Position numbers and translations under genes: made by a program. DNA of 12,601 nt from CAKSHC01 sp045631845 (GTDB taxonomy: Bacteria; Bacillota; Clostridia; Oscillospirales; UMGS1783): contig JAZQVM010000068.1 in NCBI GenBank assembly GCA_045631845.1, positions 1 through 12,601 on the forward strand. The letters are read 5' to 3'. The notes under the pieces are model-generated. The model was not told where the DNA came from, did no database searches, and saw only the letters and a list, made by a program, of their open reading frames with translations. How positions within the stretch are numbered: position 1 is the first letter of the stretch; each line of letters opens with the position of its first letter. Of the stretch, positions 1 through 7,562 are shown piece by piece.

Positions 1-244
1 GCTCGCCCTCGGTGGCAATAATCGTGGGATTGATACACTCGATCAGTCCCTCGCCGATGTCAACTACAAACAGGCGGCGAAGCATCCCTACCTGCGGAGC
101 AGCCAGCCCCACGCCGTTGGCTTTATACATGGTCTGCGCCATGTCATCGAGCAGGGCGTGCAGTTTTTTATCAAAATTCTCAACGGGACGGCAGACCTTG
201 GTCAGCACCTCGTCCCCACGTTTTACGATTTTTCTGGTAGCCAT
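1..244 (-). CDS. def: Peptide deformylase, N-terminal 81 residues (3' end beyond window)
   Basis: Peptide deformylase is a metalloenzyme that removes the formyl group from the N-terminal methionine of nascent proteins in the cytoplasm. The visible 81 residues begin MATRKIVKRGDEVL. They contain the family's first conserved motif, GVGLAAPQ, at residues 44-51, followed by the strand RRLFVVDI and the INP segment near 71-73. The EGCLS and HExxH metal-binding motifs would lie past position 1 and cannot be checked. The ATG at 244-242 is preceded by AAGGAG, which begins within the priA stop codon (TAAGGAG), so def is tightly coupled behind priA. The gene order priA-def matches other Firmicutes, where fmt usually follows. 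Confidence 0.95.
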   Translation of the reverse strand, partial: MATRKIVKRGDEVLTKVCRPVENFDKKLHALLDDMAQTMYKANGVGLAAPQVGMLRRLFVVDIGEGLIECINPTIIATEGE

Positions 245-254
245 AGTACACTCC

Positions 255-2654
255 TTATTGTAAGGTATAGGGATTGATATCGGCATCGGTGAAGATGCGT
301 TTATTGGTTTTTATTTCTTCCAACACCTGTCGCAACACCGTACGGAAAGTGGCATTGGCACGGCATTTGATCAGTAATCGGAATCGGTATCGCCCGCCAA
401 CCTTAGCCATGCGGCAGGGGGCAGGGCCGATGCCCGACATAGGGAGCTTTTGCTCGGTCATCACTTCCATCAATCGCTCCTTGAACCGATCGGCGGCGTC
501 CAGGGTTTCCTTGGGATCTTCCCCGCTGAAAATCAGTTGGCACAGATCGGAATAGGGGGGATAGAGCATCATCTTTCTAAGGGCAATCTCCCGATTATAA
601 AATCCGTCATAATCCTGCGCTAACCCTAAGGAGAGCAGTTCATGATCGGGGCTATAGGTCTGAATAAGAGCACGGCCGGGCAGAGCACTGCGGCCGGCAC
701 GGCCGATGACCTGCGTGATCAGCGAAAAGGTGCGCTCACCGGCACGGTAATCGTCGCTGTAGAGCGACGCATCGGCGGCTAAAATGCCCACTAATGTTAC
801 CTTGGGAAAGTCCAGCCCCTTGGTCACCATCTGAGTGCCCAGCAGGATATCATACTCGCCCGAATCGAACTTAGCAAGCAGTTGTTCATGCGCCAGACGT
901 CCTGCCGTAGTGTCGGCATCCATGCGCAGGATGCGAGCCTGCGGGAATAGGGCTTGCAACTCCATCTCGGCACGCTGGGTGCCGGTGCCGAAGAAGCGGA
1001 TGTGTTCACTTCCGCACTCGGGACAGACGGTGGGTACCGGCTCGCTATGCCCGCAATAGTGACACATAAGCCGATTGTTCTTGATATGATAGGTCATGCC
1101 GATCGAGCAATGAGGACAGCTTAAGGCAAAACCGCAGGAACGGCAGGAAATAAAGGTATGAAAGCCCCGACGGTTGATAAACAGAATGCTCTGCTCGCCA
1201 CGGGCCAGATTTTCAGCCAGTTCCTTTTGCAGGTCACGGGAAAAGATGGAGGAATTGCCGTCCCTCAACTCTCGGCGCATATCCACAAGCTTGGTAGGGG
1301 GCGCGCCTGCGCCGTTGAAACGGCCGTGCAGGACATGGAAACGATACTTCTCCTTTTGCGCTAAATAACGGCTGTCCACGCTCGGCGTGGCCGAGGAGAG
1401 AAGTACAGGACAGTTATGATAGAGAGCACGGCGGATGGCCACGCTCTTGGCATGAAATTTGGGGGAAAACTCCGATTTATAGGTGTGTTCCTGCTCCTCA
1501 TCCATGATGATCAGCCCAATCTTGTCAAAGGGCGCAAAGACAGCGGTGCGAGTACCCACGGCAATCTTGGCCTGTCCCTCTTTCATGCGCTTCCATTCAT
1601 CTAAACGTGCACCCGGTGAAAGGTCGGAGTGCATCACGGCCACCGTATCGCCGTAGCGCCCACGCAGACGAGCCGTTAACTGCACCGTCAGCATAATTTC
1701 AGGCACCATCACGATAGCGCACTCACCACGCGCCAGCACCCGATCTAAGAGTTCGTAAAATACATGGGTTTTTCCCGATCCGGTCACGCCGTAGAGCAGA
1801 TCCACACCAAACTCACCCAAATGTGCCCCAATCGCATCGGCAACCCGCTGCTGGTCGGGGGAGAGGGTGGTGTTCTTTGCCGACTGGTCATACCGCTCGG
1901 TGGTCATGCGACGCACCTCACGGCGGCCAAAGGCAATGATGCCGTTCTTTTTGAGCGTGGTAAGCATGGCAGGGGTCACGCCCGTCATATAACACAGATC
2001 AGTCTTATCGGTTTCTCCCTGCGTGAGCAGATATTCAATAGCGCCACGAGCCCGCTCGTTGATCTTGCCCTCACAATAGGCGGTGGCCTGTTCGGGCGTG
2101 CAGAATAGTTTTACCGTGGGCACGGTATGGTCGCCCAGCGCACGCTTGTCCCGATAGGAACGAACCAGTACCCCATCCTCGCACAGTCGAGTCAAGACCG
2201 ATCTGGCTTGCGGAAATAGGGCAAGCAACGCCTTCTCGCTGATCGGCTCCCGATCCCTCACGCACCCGACCAGTTCTTCATGCTCGGACGGGGCGGGTAC
2301 GGTGCCTAAACGATAGAGCGCCTCGGTTTTCATTTCGAGTCCTGCGGGGAGCATGGCTTTTAGGCAATCATAAACGGGCGTGATGTACTGCTCGCTCATA
2401 AACTGCGCCAACTCCAGCATCTCGGCGCTGACTCGGTAATCGTCCTCGGCTACCGTGGCGATGGGCTTGAGTTTCCCCGAAAAATCGGAAGACTCGGAAA
2501 GAGAGAGAATGAAACCGGCGCGCCGATCCCGCCCGAAGGGCACAACAACACGCGCACCCGCCAGTGCCTTGTCTAAAAGGTGTTCGGGTACGCTGTAATC
2601 GTATGTGCCACCCGCAAAAAAGGGCAGTCCTTCCACGGCAATGCGTGCGATCAT
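255..2654 (-). CDS. priA: Primosomal protein N' (replication restart helicase PriA)
   Basis: PriA is a 3'-5' superfamily 2 DNA helicase that recognises abandoned forks and reloads the replisome. The product is 799 aa, typical for Firmicutes. The N-terminal DNA-binding domain starts MIARIAVEGLPFFAGGTYDY. The Walker A motif GVTGSGKT is at about residues 289-296 and the motif II box is DEEQ at 385-388. Four zinc-binding Cys pairs follow (CRSC, CPHC, CHYC, CPEC, about 504-547), then the motif VI-like QVIGRAGR at 648-655. An in-frame ATG lies 48 bp upstream at 2702, overlapping the rpoZ stop. I prefer 2654 because AAAGGAG sits just ahead of it and the protein then starts like its homologues. Motif II is DEEQ rather than the common DEEH. 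Confidence 0.97.
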   Translation of the reverse strand: MIARIAVEGLPFFAGGTYDYSVPEHLLDKALAGARVVVPFGRDRRAGFILSLSESSDFSGKLKPIATVAEDDYRVSAEMLELAQFMSEQYITPVYDCLKAMLPAGLEMKTEALYRLGTVPAPSEHEELVGCVRDREPISEKALLALFPQARSVLTRLCEDGVLVRSYRDKRALGDHTVPTVKLFCTPEQATAYCEGKINERARGAIEYLLTQGETDKTDLCYMTGVTPAMLTTLKKNGIIAFGRREVRRMTTERYDQSAKNTTLSPDQQRVADAIGAHLGEFGVDLLYGVTGSGKTHVFYELLDRVLARGECAIVMVPEIMLTVQLTARLRGRYGDTVAVMHSDLSPGARLDEWKRMKEGQAKIAVGTRTAVFAPFDKIGLIIMDEEQEHTYKSEFSPKFHAKSVAIRRALYHNCPVLLSSATPSVDSRYLAQKEKYRFHVLHGRFNGAGAPPTKLVDMRRELRDGNSSIFSRDLQKELAENLARGEQSILFINRRGFHTFISCRSCGFALSCPHCSIGMTYHIKNNRLMCHYCGHSEPVPTVCPECGSEHIRFFGTGTQRAEMELQALFPQARILRMDADTTAGRLAHEQLLAKFDSGEYDILLGTQMVTKGLDFPKVTLVGILAADASLYSDDYRAGERTFSLITQVIGRAGRSALPGRALIQTYSPDHELLSLGLAQDYDGFYNREIALRKMMLYPPYSDLCQLIFSGEDPKETLDAADRFKERLMEVMTEQKLPMSGIGPAPCRMAKVGGRYRFRLLIKCRANATFRTVLRQVLEEIKTNKRIFTDADINPYTLQ

Positions 2655-2665
2655 AGTTCTCCTTT
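2655..2665 (-). promoter_or_regulatory. Ribosome binding site that decides the priA start
   Basis: On the minus strand AAAGGAG (2665-2659) is followed by AACT and the ATG at 2654. No comparable sequence precedes the alternative in-frame ATG at 2702. The 16 extra codons of the longer reading frame would run through the intergenic hairpin. Confidence 0.8.
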
Positions 2666-2675
2666 CAATGAAAAT

Positions 2676-2693
2676 GGCGGCCGGAAAGCCGCC
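2676..2693 (-). other. GC-rich hairpin between rpoZ and priA
   Basis: The minus strand reads GGCGGC, loop TTTCCG, GCCGCC: a perfect 6-bp GC stem starting five bases after the rpoZ stop codon. It is followed by ATTTTCATTG, a broken T tract, and preceded by GAAAAGG. The shape is that of a weak intrinsic terminator or an mRNA stabilising/processing hairpin within the operon. The U tract is too short for a confident terminator call, and partial readthrough into priA is the likely outcome. Confidence 0.5.
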
Positions 2694-2698
2694 CCTTT

Positions 2699-2914
2699 TC
2701 ATTCTTCGGTTTCAACGTGAGAGACGATCTCGTACAGCCCGTCGGCGTACTGCTCGGCGGCGGTAACGACGGTTTTTTCATCGGTGTGGATGCCGTTTGC
2801 CTCGTTTTCCTCGGCAATGGCACGGGCACGCTTGGCTACGCCCGAAATCAGGGAGTAGCGGGAGATCTCTTTGTCTTTAACCAGTTGTTCGGTGGACAGT
2901 TTCTTCATATCCAT
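2699..2914 (-). CDS. rpoZ: DNA-directed RNA polymerase omega subunit
   Basis: The 71-aa product is the small omega subunit, which assists assembly and stability of RNA polymerase by clamping the beta' subunit. The sequence shows the family pattern: an N-terminal segment ending in SRYSLISGVAKRARAIAEE (residues 18-36), then KTVVTAAEQYADG, and a short acidic tail. Length and position directly behind gmk are as expected in Firmicutes. The ATG at 2914 is chosen over the ATG two codons later (2908) because AAAGAGG sits upstream, overlapping the gmk stop codon. In Bacillus subtilis, rpoZ is followed by coaBC before priA; here priA follows directly. Confidence 0.93.
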   Translation of the reverse strand: MDMKKLSTEQLVKDKEISRYSLISGVAKRARAIAEENEANGIHTDEKTVVTAAEQYADGLYEIVSHVETEE

Positions 2915-2929
2915 GTTCTCTATACCTCT

Positions 2930-3505
2930 TTAATTAAAATCAATACAAACTTGTTCTTTGCCCAGAATGTCAATCACATCGGCAATCGCATCGTCCAAAT
3001 CGTCATTGACCACTTGATACCGATACTGATCGGCCGTGTCCAGTTCGGACAACGCCATGGCTACCCGTTTTTGAATGACATCCTCGGCCTCGGTGCCACG
3101 ACCGTGCAGGCGGTCAATAAGCGCCTGCTTATCGGGCGGCAGGATGAAAATGCTCACCGCGTCGGGGGTCTTGCTCATAACCTGCTTGGCGCCCTGCACC
3201 TCAATCTCTAAGATTACGCCCAAGCCCTTGGCCAGTTGTCGATTAACGGCATCGGCAGGCGTACCATAGTAATTATCGACATATCGAGCATATTCGAGCA
3301 TCTCGCCCTTCTCGATGCGTTTCTCAAAATCGTCCTTGGTGATAAAGTAGTATTCCCGTCCGTCCAGTTCACCCTCACGGGGGGCACGGGTGGTGGCCGA
3401 TACCGACAAGGTTAAATGCGGAAAGCGGCGGAGCAGTTCTTTTACAATCGTGCCTTTCCCTACACCTGACGGGCCCGACAGAATGATAACCTTGCCCTGT
3501 TTCAT
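2930..3505 (-). CDS. gmk: Guanylate kinase
   Basis: Guanylate kinase transfers phosphate from ATP to GMP to give GDP, a step of cytoplasmic purine nucleotide synthesis. The 191-aa length is standard. The P-loop GPSGVGKGT is at residues 11-19. The GMP-binding region SVSATTRAPREGE at 34-46 is followed by GREYYF at 49-54. The segment EIEVQGA, near residue 100, corresponds to the conserved nucleotide-binding strand. The start ATG overlaps the remA stop as ATGA, with GAGGAGG upstream, indicating translational coupling. All expected motifs are intact. Confidence 0.98.
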   Translation of the reverse strand: MKQGKVIILSGPSGVGKGTIVKELLRRFPHLTLSVSATTRAPREGELDGREYYFITKDDFEKRIEKGEMLEYARYVDNYYGTPADAVNRQLAKGLGVILEIEVQGAKQVMSKTPDAVSIFILPPDKQALIDRLHGRGTEAEDVIQKRVAMALSELDTADQYRYQVVNDDLDDAIADVIDILGKEQVCIDFN

Positions 3506-3780
3506 GCCTCATCCTCCTCGTCGCCCTCGTCCTCAATGTCATAGGCACGGTTGGAGATGGTTTCAGGCTGAACGGCCGAAAGCACAATATGATCGGAATC
3601 GGTAATGATGACCGAGCGGGTACGGCGGCCGTATGTAGCATCAATGAGTATGCCGCGGTCTTTCGCCTCGGATATAATACGCTTGATAGGCGCCGATTCG
3701 GGGGACACGATGGCTACCACACGGGATGCCGCCACCATGTTACCAAAGCCGATATTGATCAGTTTGTTGGAATATTTCAT
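3502..3780 (-). CDS. remA: RemA/DUF370 family DNA-binding regulator
   Basis: This 92-aa protein belongs to the DUF370/RemA family. In Bacillus subtilis RemA is a DNA-binding activator of biofilm matrix and osmoprotection genes. The near-invariant core is visible: KLINIGFGNMV, IVSPESAPIKRII, RGILIDATYGRRTRSVI and DHIVLSAVQPETI. An acidic tail rich in Glu and Asp ends the protein. I place the start at ATG 3780, 8 bp after the yicC stop and preceded by GAGG with 6-nt spacing. A GTG at 3792 overlapping the yicC stop would add four residues but has no ribosome binding site. The targets in this organism are unknown. Confidence 0.93.
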   Translation of the reverse strand: MKYSNKLINIGFGNMVAASRVVAIVSPESAPIKRIISEAKDRGILIDATYGRRTRSVIITDSDHIVLSAVQPETISNRAYDIEDEGDEEDEA

Positions 3781-3790
3781 GATTTGCCTC
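3781..3790 (-). promoter_or_regulatory. Ribosome binding site that decides the remA start
   Basis: On the minus strand GAGG (3790-3787) followed by CAAATC leads to the ATG at 3780. The GAGG shares bases with the yicC TGA stop (3791-3789), so ribosomes ending yicC finish on the site. Nothing similar precedes the upstream GTG. Confidence 0.7.
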
Positions 3791-4667
3791 ACTCAATGTT
3801 CTGGATCTGTTCCCGAATGTTTTCCAGTTCGCTCTTGACCTCAATGACCACCTTGGCCATATCCACATCGTTGCATTTTGAGCCGGTGGTGTTGATTTCA
3901 CGGTTCATTTCCTGCATATAAAAGTCGAGCTTCTTGCCAATGGGGCCGTTGCCGACCAGCAACGAGCGGAAATTATCAATATGGGTGCGAAGTCGGGTCG
4001 TCTCCTCGGCCACCGTAACCTTGTCGGCATAAATAGCCGCTTCGGTGAGCAATCTGCCTTCATCCACGGTTGTATTGCCCAGCACCTCTTGCATACGCAC
4101 AAGCAGTTTTTCCCGATACTCCTGTACCGTCTGCGGCGAGCGAGCATCAATGGCTTCCACATGAGCCGCAATGGTGTCCAGCCGCTTTTCAATATCGGCC
4201 ACCAAACGAGCGCCCTCTTTTTCACGGGCCGACAGAAATGCGGTTAAGGCATCGGCAACAACCGAAAGTACCGCTTCGCCCAGTGCCTCCTGATCCTCGT
4301 CGGGCTTGCGTACCGAGAAAATGTCACGGTTGGCGGCAATATCCGAAAGTTTCAGATCGTTCTTCAGTTTGTGATCCTTGCCGATGGTGTGCAAGGCCGA
4401 GAGCCAGCCCGAAAGATAGGCATCGTTGTAGGACACCTCAACGGGGTCATCTCCCAAGTTTTCAATGGAGATGTAGACCTCGATCTTACCTCTCTTGACC
4501 TGCTCGCCGACACGTCCCCGTACAATCTCCTCTAAAAAGGAATAGCCGCGGGGGGTGCGTACCGTGCACTCAAAAAAACGGTGATTAACCGCCTTGATCT
4601 CGGCGGACAGGCGCTTGTTGCCAAAGTCTTGGGATGCACGTCCGTATCCTGTCATGCTTTTTAACAT
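3789..4667 (-). CDS. yicC: YicC/YloC family endoribonuclease
   Basis: The 292-aa product is a full-length YicC-family protein. Escherichia coli YicC and Bacillus YloC have been characterised as endoribonucleases; the cellular role is still poorly defined. The N terminus has the hallmark MTGYGRA (residues 5-11), then EIKAVNHRFFE and a VKRGKIEVYIS segment. The C-terminal DUF1732 region has EETTRLRTHIDNF, MQEMNREINTTGSK and a final amphipathic stretch ending IREQIQNIE. The ATG at 4667 is preceded by AAGAGG. The gene heads the yicC-remA-gmk-rpoZ-priA-def series and has its own promoter directly upstream. Confidence 0.96.
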   Translation of the reverse strand: MLKSMTGYGRASQDFGNKRLSAEIKAVNHRFFECTVRTPRGYSFLEEIVRGRVGEQVKRGKIEVYISIENLGDDPVEVSYNDAYLSGWLSALHTIGKDHKLKNDLKLSDIAANRDIFSVRKPDEDQEALGEAVLSVVADALTAFLSAREKEGARLVADIEKRLDTIAAHVEAIDARSPQTVQEYREKLLVRMQEVLGNTTVDEGRLLTEAAIYADKVTVAEETTRLRTHIDNFRSLLVGNGPIGKKLDFYMQEMNREINTTGSKCNDVDMAKVVIEVKSELENIREQIQNIE

Positions 4668-4707
4668 ATCTTTACCTCTTAAGGAAACCCTATTTTCTTA
4701 TCATTTA

Positions 4708-4736
4708 ATTATAACAAAATTTCCCTATCCTGTCAA
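4708..4736 (-). promoter_or_regulatory. Consensus sigma-A promoter of the yicC-def operon
   Basis: On the minus strand TTGACA (4736-4731) and TATAAT (4713-4708) are separated by exactly 17 bp, a perfect match to the vegetative consensus. A TG at the extended -10 position gives TGTTATAAT. Transcription should begin near 4701, leaving a leader of roughly 33 nt before the yicC ATG. The -35 box directly abuts the uvrA TGA stop, and no terminator separates uvrA from yicC. Confidence 0.9.
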
Positions 4737-7562
4737 TCATTTGAGCACTTTCCGCAGGAATTCTCCCGTGTAACTGCCCTCTACCTGCGCCACCTGCTCC
4801 GGCGTGCCTTGGGCCACGATCCGTCCACCCTTATCTCCGCCGTCAGGACCCAGATCAATAATGTGATCGGCAATCTTAATGATGTCCAGATTATGCTCGA
4901 TAACCAGTACCGTATTGCCCGATTTGACCAGTTTGTTGAGTACTTCAATCAGTTTGGCCACATCATGCATATGCAGTCCTGTTGTCGGCTCATCCAGGAT
5001 ATAGAGGGTCTTGCCGGTAGAACGGCGGGACAGTTCGGTGGCCAGTTTCACACGTTGCGCCTCACCGCCCGAAAGGGTGGTGGAACTTTGCCCGATCTTA
5101 ACATACCCCAAGCCCACATCACACAGCGTCTGCAGTTTGCGGGAGAGTTTGGGATAAGCCGAAAAGAATTCGGCGCCCTCCTCAATGGTCATTTCCAATA
5201 TATCATTGATGTTTTTGCCTTTGTATTTGACTTCCAAGGTCTCGCGGTTATACCGTTTGCCGCCGCAAACCTCGCAGGGCACATACACATCGGGCAAAAA
5301 GTGCATTTCAATTTTCAAAATACCGTCGCCCTCGCAGGCTTCGCACCGTCCACCCTTGACATTAAAGGAGAAGCGGCCGGCATTAAAGCCCCGCATCTTA
5401 CTGTCAGGCAAAGAAGCAAAGACCTCACGGATATCGGTAAACAGCCCCGTATAGGTGGCAGGGTTGGAACGGGGCGTGCGGCCGATGGGCGACTGGTCAA
5501 TCACAATCACCTTATCCAAATTCTCCACACCTTCAATGGCCGTATGCTTGCCGGGGCGCACCTTGGTAGCGCCGTTGAGGGTAACGGAAAGGGATTTGGA
5601 AAGAATCTCATTCACCAGCGAACTCTTGCCCGAGCCCGATACCCCCGTCACGCAGGTAAAAGTGCCCAGCGGCACCGATACATCAATGCCTTTGAGATTG
5701 TTCTCAGCCGCGCCGCGCACGGTCAGGACTTTGCCGTTGCCCTCCCGCCGTTTCTTGGGAACTTTCACGGCCATCTTGCCCGATAAATATTGCCCTGTCA
5801 ACGATTCCTCGCAGGCCTCGATCTCCTCAAGAGTGCCCTGCGCCACCAGATACCCGCCGTGCACACCTGCACCGGGGCCGATATCGATGATCTGATCGGC
5901 GGCTCGCATAGTGTCTTCGTCATGCTCCACCACCAGTAGGGTATTGCCTAAATCCCGCAACTTTTTGAGGGTGGCAATCAGTTTCTCGTTGTCCTTTTGA
6001 TGCAAGCCGATACTCGGCTCATCCAAAATGTAGATAACCCCCATCAGCGATGAGCCGATCTGGGTGGCCAAGCGGATGCGCTGGCTCTCGCCGCCCGAAA
6101 GGGTAGCGGCCGAGCGAGCCAAGGTCAGATACTCCAACCCCACCGATACTAAAAAGCCCAGCCGTTCCTTGATCTCCTTGAGTATTTGAGCGGCGATATA
6201 GGTCTCCTTCTCGGTCAGCATCAACCCCTCAATAAAGGCCAGCAGATCGGAAATGGACATCATGGTCAGCTCATAAATATTCTTCCCGCCTACCGTCACA
6301 GCCAGCGCCATTTTATTTAATCGATGCCCGTGGCAATCGGGGCAGGGAATGGTGGACATAAAGTGCTCCAGTTCGGCACGCATGAACTCGGAATTGGTTT
6401 CCTTGTAACGGCGCTCCAAATTGGGAATGACACCCTCAAACGGCGCATCGTACTCCGAATTGCCGCCGCCAAAGGGACGTTTCAGATGCAGTTTTTTGGT
6501 GCCCGTGCCGTATAATACGGCCTTTTTGCCCGCCTCGGGGATGTCAGCAAAAGGGGTGTCAAGGGTAAACCCGTACTCCATGGCGATGGCTGAGAAATAC
6601 ATCGTGCCGATGGATGTCGGGTCTTTGGCGTTCCAACCGCTGGCCGTAATCGCCCCGTCACGCAAAGAGAGCGACTTGTCGGGTACAACCAAATCGGGAT
6701 CCACCTGAAGCAGCGTGCCCAATCCCGTGCAGGACGGACAGGCGCCGAAGGGATTGTTAAAGGAGAACAGCCGAGGGACTAATTCCTCGATGGTCACCTC
6801 ATGATCGGGGCAGGCATATTTTTGGGAAAAGAGGATGCGCTCCCCGTCAATAATATCCAGCACCACCATGCCGTTACCGATTTTGGCGGCCGTTTCGGTC
6901 GAGTCGGCAATACGCCCACGGGCTTCTTCCTTGATGACAATGCGGTCAACGATGATATCAATGTTATGCTTTTTATTCTTATCCAGCGGGATTTCTTCGT
7001 CCAGATTGTACTGGATGCCGTCCACCACCGCACGGGCAAAGCCGCTTTTGCGCATATCCTCGAGCAAGGAGCGGTACTCGCCCTTGCGCCCGCGGATAAC
7101 CGGAGCAATGATCTGCGCCTTGGTGCCCGCCTCATGGGATAAGATGCGGTCAACAATTTGATCAATGGTTTGCTGACGGATTTCTTTGCCGCAGATGGGA
7201 CAGTGAGGCAGACCGATATTGGCATACAGCAATCGTAAATAGTCGTAAATCTCGGTAATGGTGCCCACGGTGGAGCGAGGATTTTTGGAGGTGGTTTTCT
7301 GATCAATGGAAATGGCAGGAGAGAGGTTTTCAATGCCATCCACATCCGGCTTGTCCATCTGCCCCAAGAATTGGCGGGCGTAGGAGGAGAGGGACTCCAC
7401 ATAGCGGCGCTGACCTTCGGCATATACCGTTTCAAAGGCAAGCGAACTCTTGCCCGACCCCGAAAGGCCGGTCAGCACTACCAGTTTATCACGCGGGATG
7501 TTCACATCAATGTTCTTGAGGTTGTTCTCCCGTGCCCCTTTTATAATGATTTGATCGTTCAT
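4737..7562 (-). CDS. uvrA: Excinuclease ABC subunit A (UvrA)
   Basis: UvrA is the damage-sensing ATPase of nucleotide excision repair; the dimer scans DNA and loads UvrB. The 941-aa length is typical. The first ATPase has Walker A GLSGSGKSS at 32-40, signature LSGGESQ at 488-494 and YILDEP at 511-516. The second has GVSGSGKSS at 640-648, LSGGEAQ at 830-836 and LDEP at 856-859. The C-terminal zinc module is intact (C740, C743, C763, C766). The first zinc module reads CPDH at 251-254 then CPSC at 275-278, so a His replaces the usual second Cys. The start overlaps the uvrB stop (ATGA), indicating coupled translation. Confidence 0.98.
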   Translation of the reverse strand: MNDQIIIKGARENNLKNIDVNIPRDKLVVLTGLSGSGKSSLAFETVYAEGQRRYVESLSSYARQFLGQMDKPDVDGIENLSPAISIDQKTTSKNPRSTVGTITEIYDYLRLLYANIGLPHCPICGKEIRQQTIDQIVDRILSHEAGTKAQIIAPVIRGRKGEYRSLLEDMRKSGFARAVVDGIQYNLDEEIPLDKNKKHNIDIIVDRIVIKEEARGRIADSTETAAKIGNGMVVLDIIDGERILFSQKYACPDHEVTIEELVPRLFSFNNPFGACPSCTGLGTLLQVDPDLVVPDKSLSLRDGAITASGWNAKDPTSIGTMYFSAIAMEYGFTLDTPFADIPEAGKKAVLYGTGTKKLHLKRPFGGGNSEYDAPFEGVIPNLERRYKETNSEFMRAELEHFMSTIPCPDCHGHRLNKMALAVTVGGKNIYELTMMSISDLLAFIEGLMLTEKETYIAAQILKEIKERLGFLVSVGLEYLTLARSAATLSGGESQRIRLATQIGSSLMGVIYILDEPSIGLHQKDNEKLIATLKKLRDLGNTLLVVEHDEDTMRAADQIIDIGPGAGVHGGYLVAQGTLEEIEACEESLTGQYLSGKMAVKVPKKRREGNGKVLTVRGAAENNLKGIDVSVPLGTFTCVTGVSGSGKSSLVNEILSKSLSVTLNGATKVRPGKHTAIEGVENLDKVIVIDQSPIGRTPRSNPATYTGLFTDIREVFASLPDSKMRGFNAGRFSFNVKGGRCEACEGDGILKIEMHFLPDVYVPCEVCGGKRYNRETLEVKYKGKNINDILEMTIEEGAEFFSAYPKLSRKLQTLCDVGLGYVKIGQSSTTLSGGEAQRVKLATELSRRSTGKTLYILDEPTTGLHMHDVAKLIEVLNKLVKSGNTVLVIEHNLDIIKIADHIIDLGPDGGDKGGRIVAQGTPEQVAQVEGSYTGEFLRKVLK

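Noticed and set aside
2655..2702. Longer priA start at 2702 overlapping the rpoZ stop as ATGA
   Set aside because: No Shine-Dalgarno, and the 16 added residues (MKRGGFPAAIFIERRT) read through the intergenic hairpin. The 2654 start has AAAGGAG and a typical PriA N terminus.
3781..3792. GTG start for remA at 3792 overlapping the yicC stop
   Set aside because: No ribosome binding site upstream. ATG 3780 has GAGG at 6-nt spacing and gives an N terminus closer to known RemA.
4809..5786. Long plus-strand open frame (325 codons) opposite uvrA
   Set aside because: It is fully antisense to the well-supported UvrA C-terminal ATPase, lacks a recognisable ribosome binding site or family motif, and is explained by codon bias on the coding strand.
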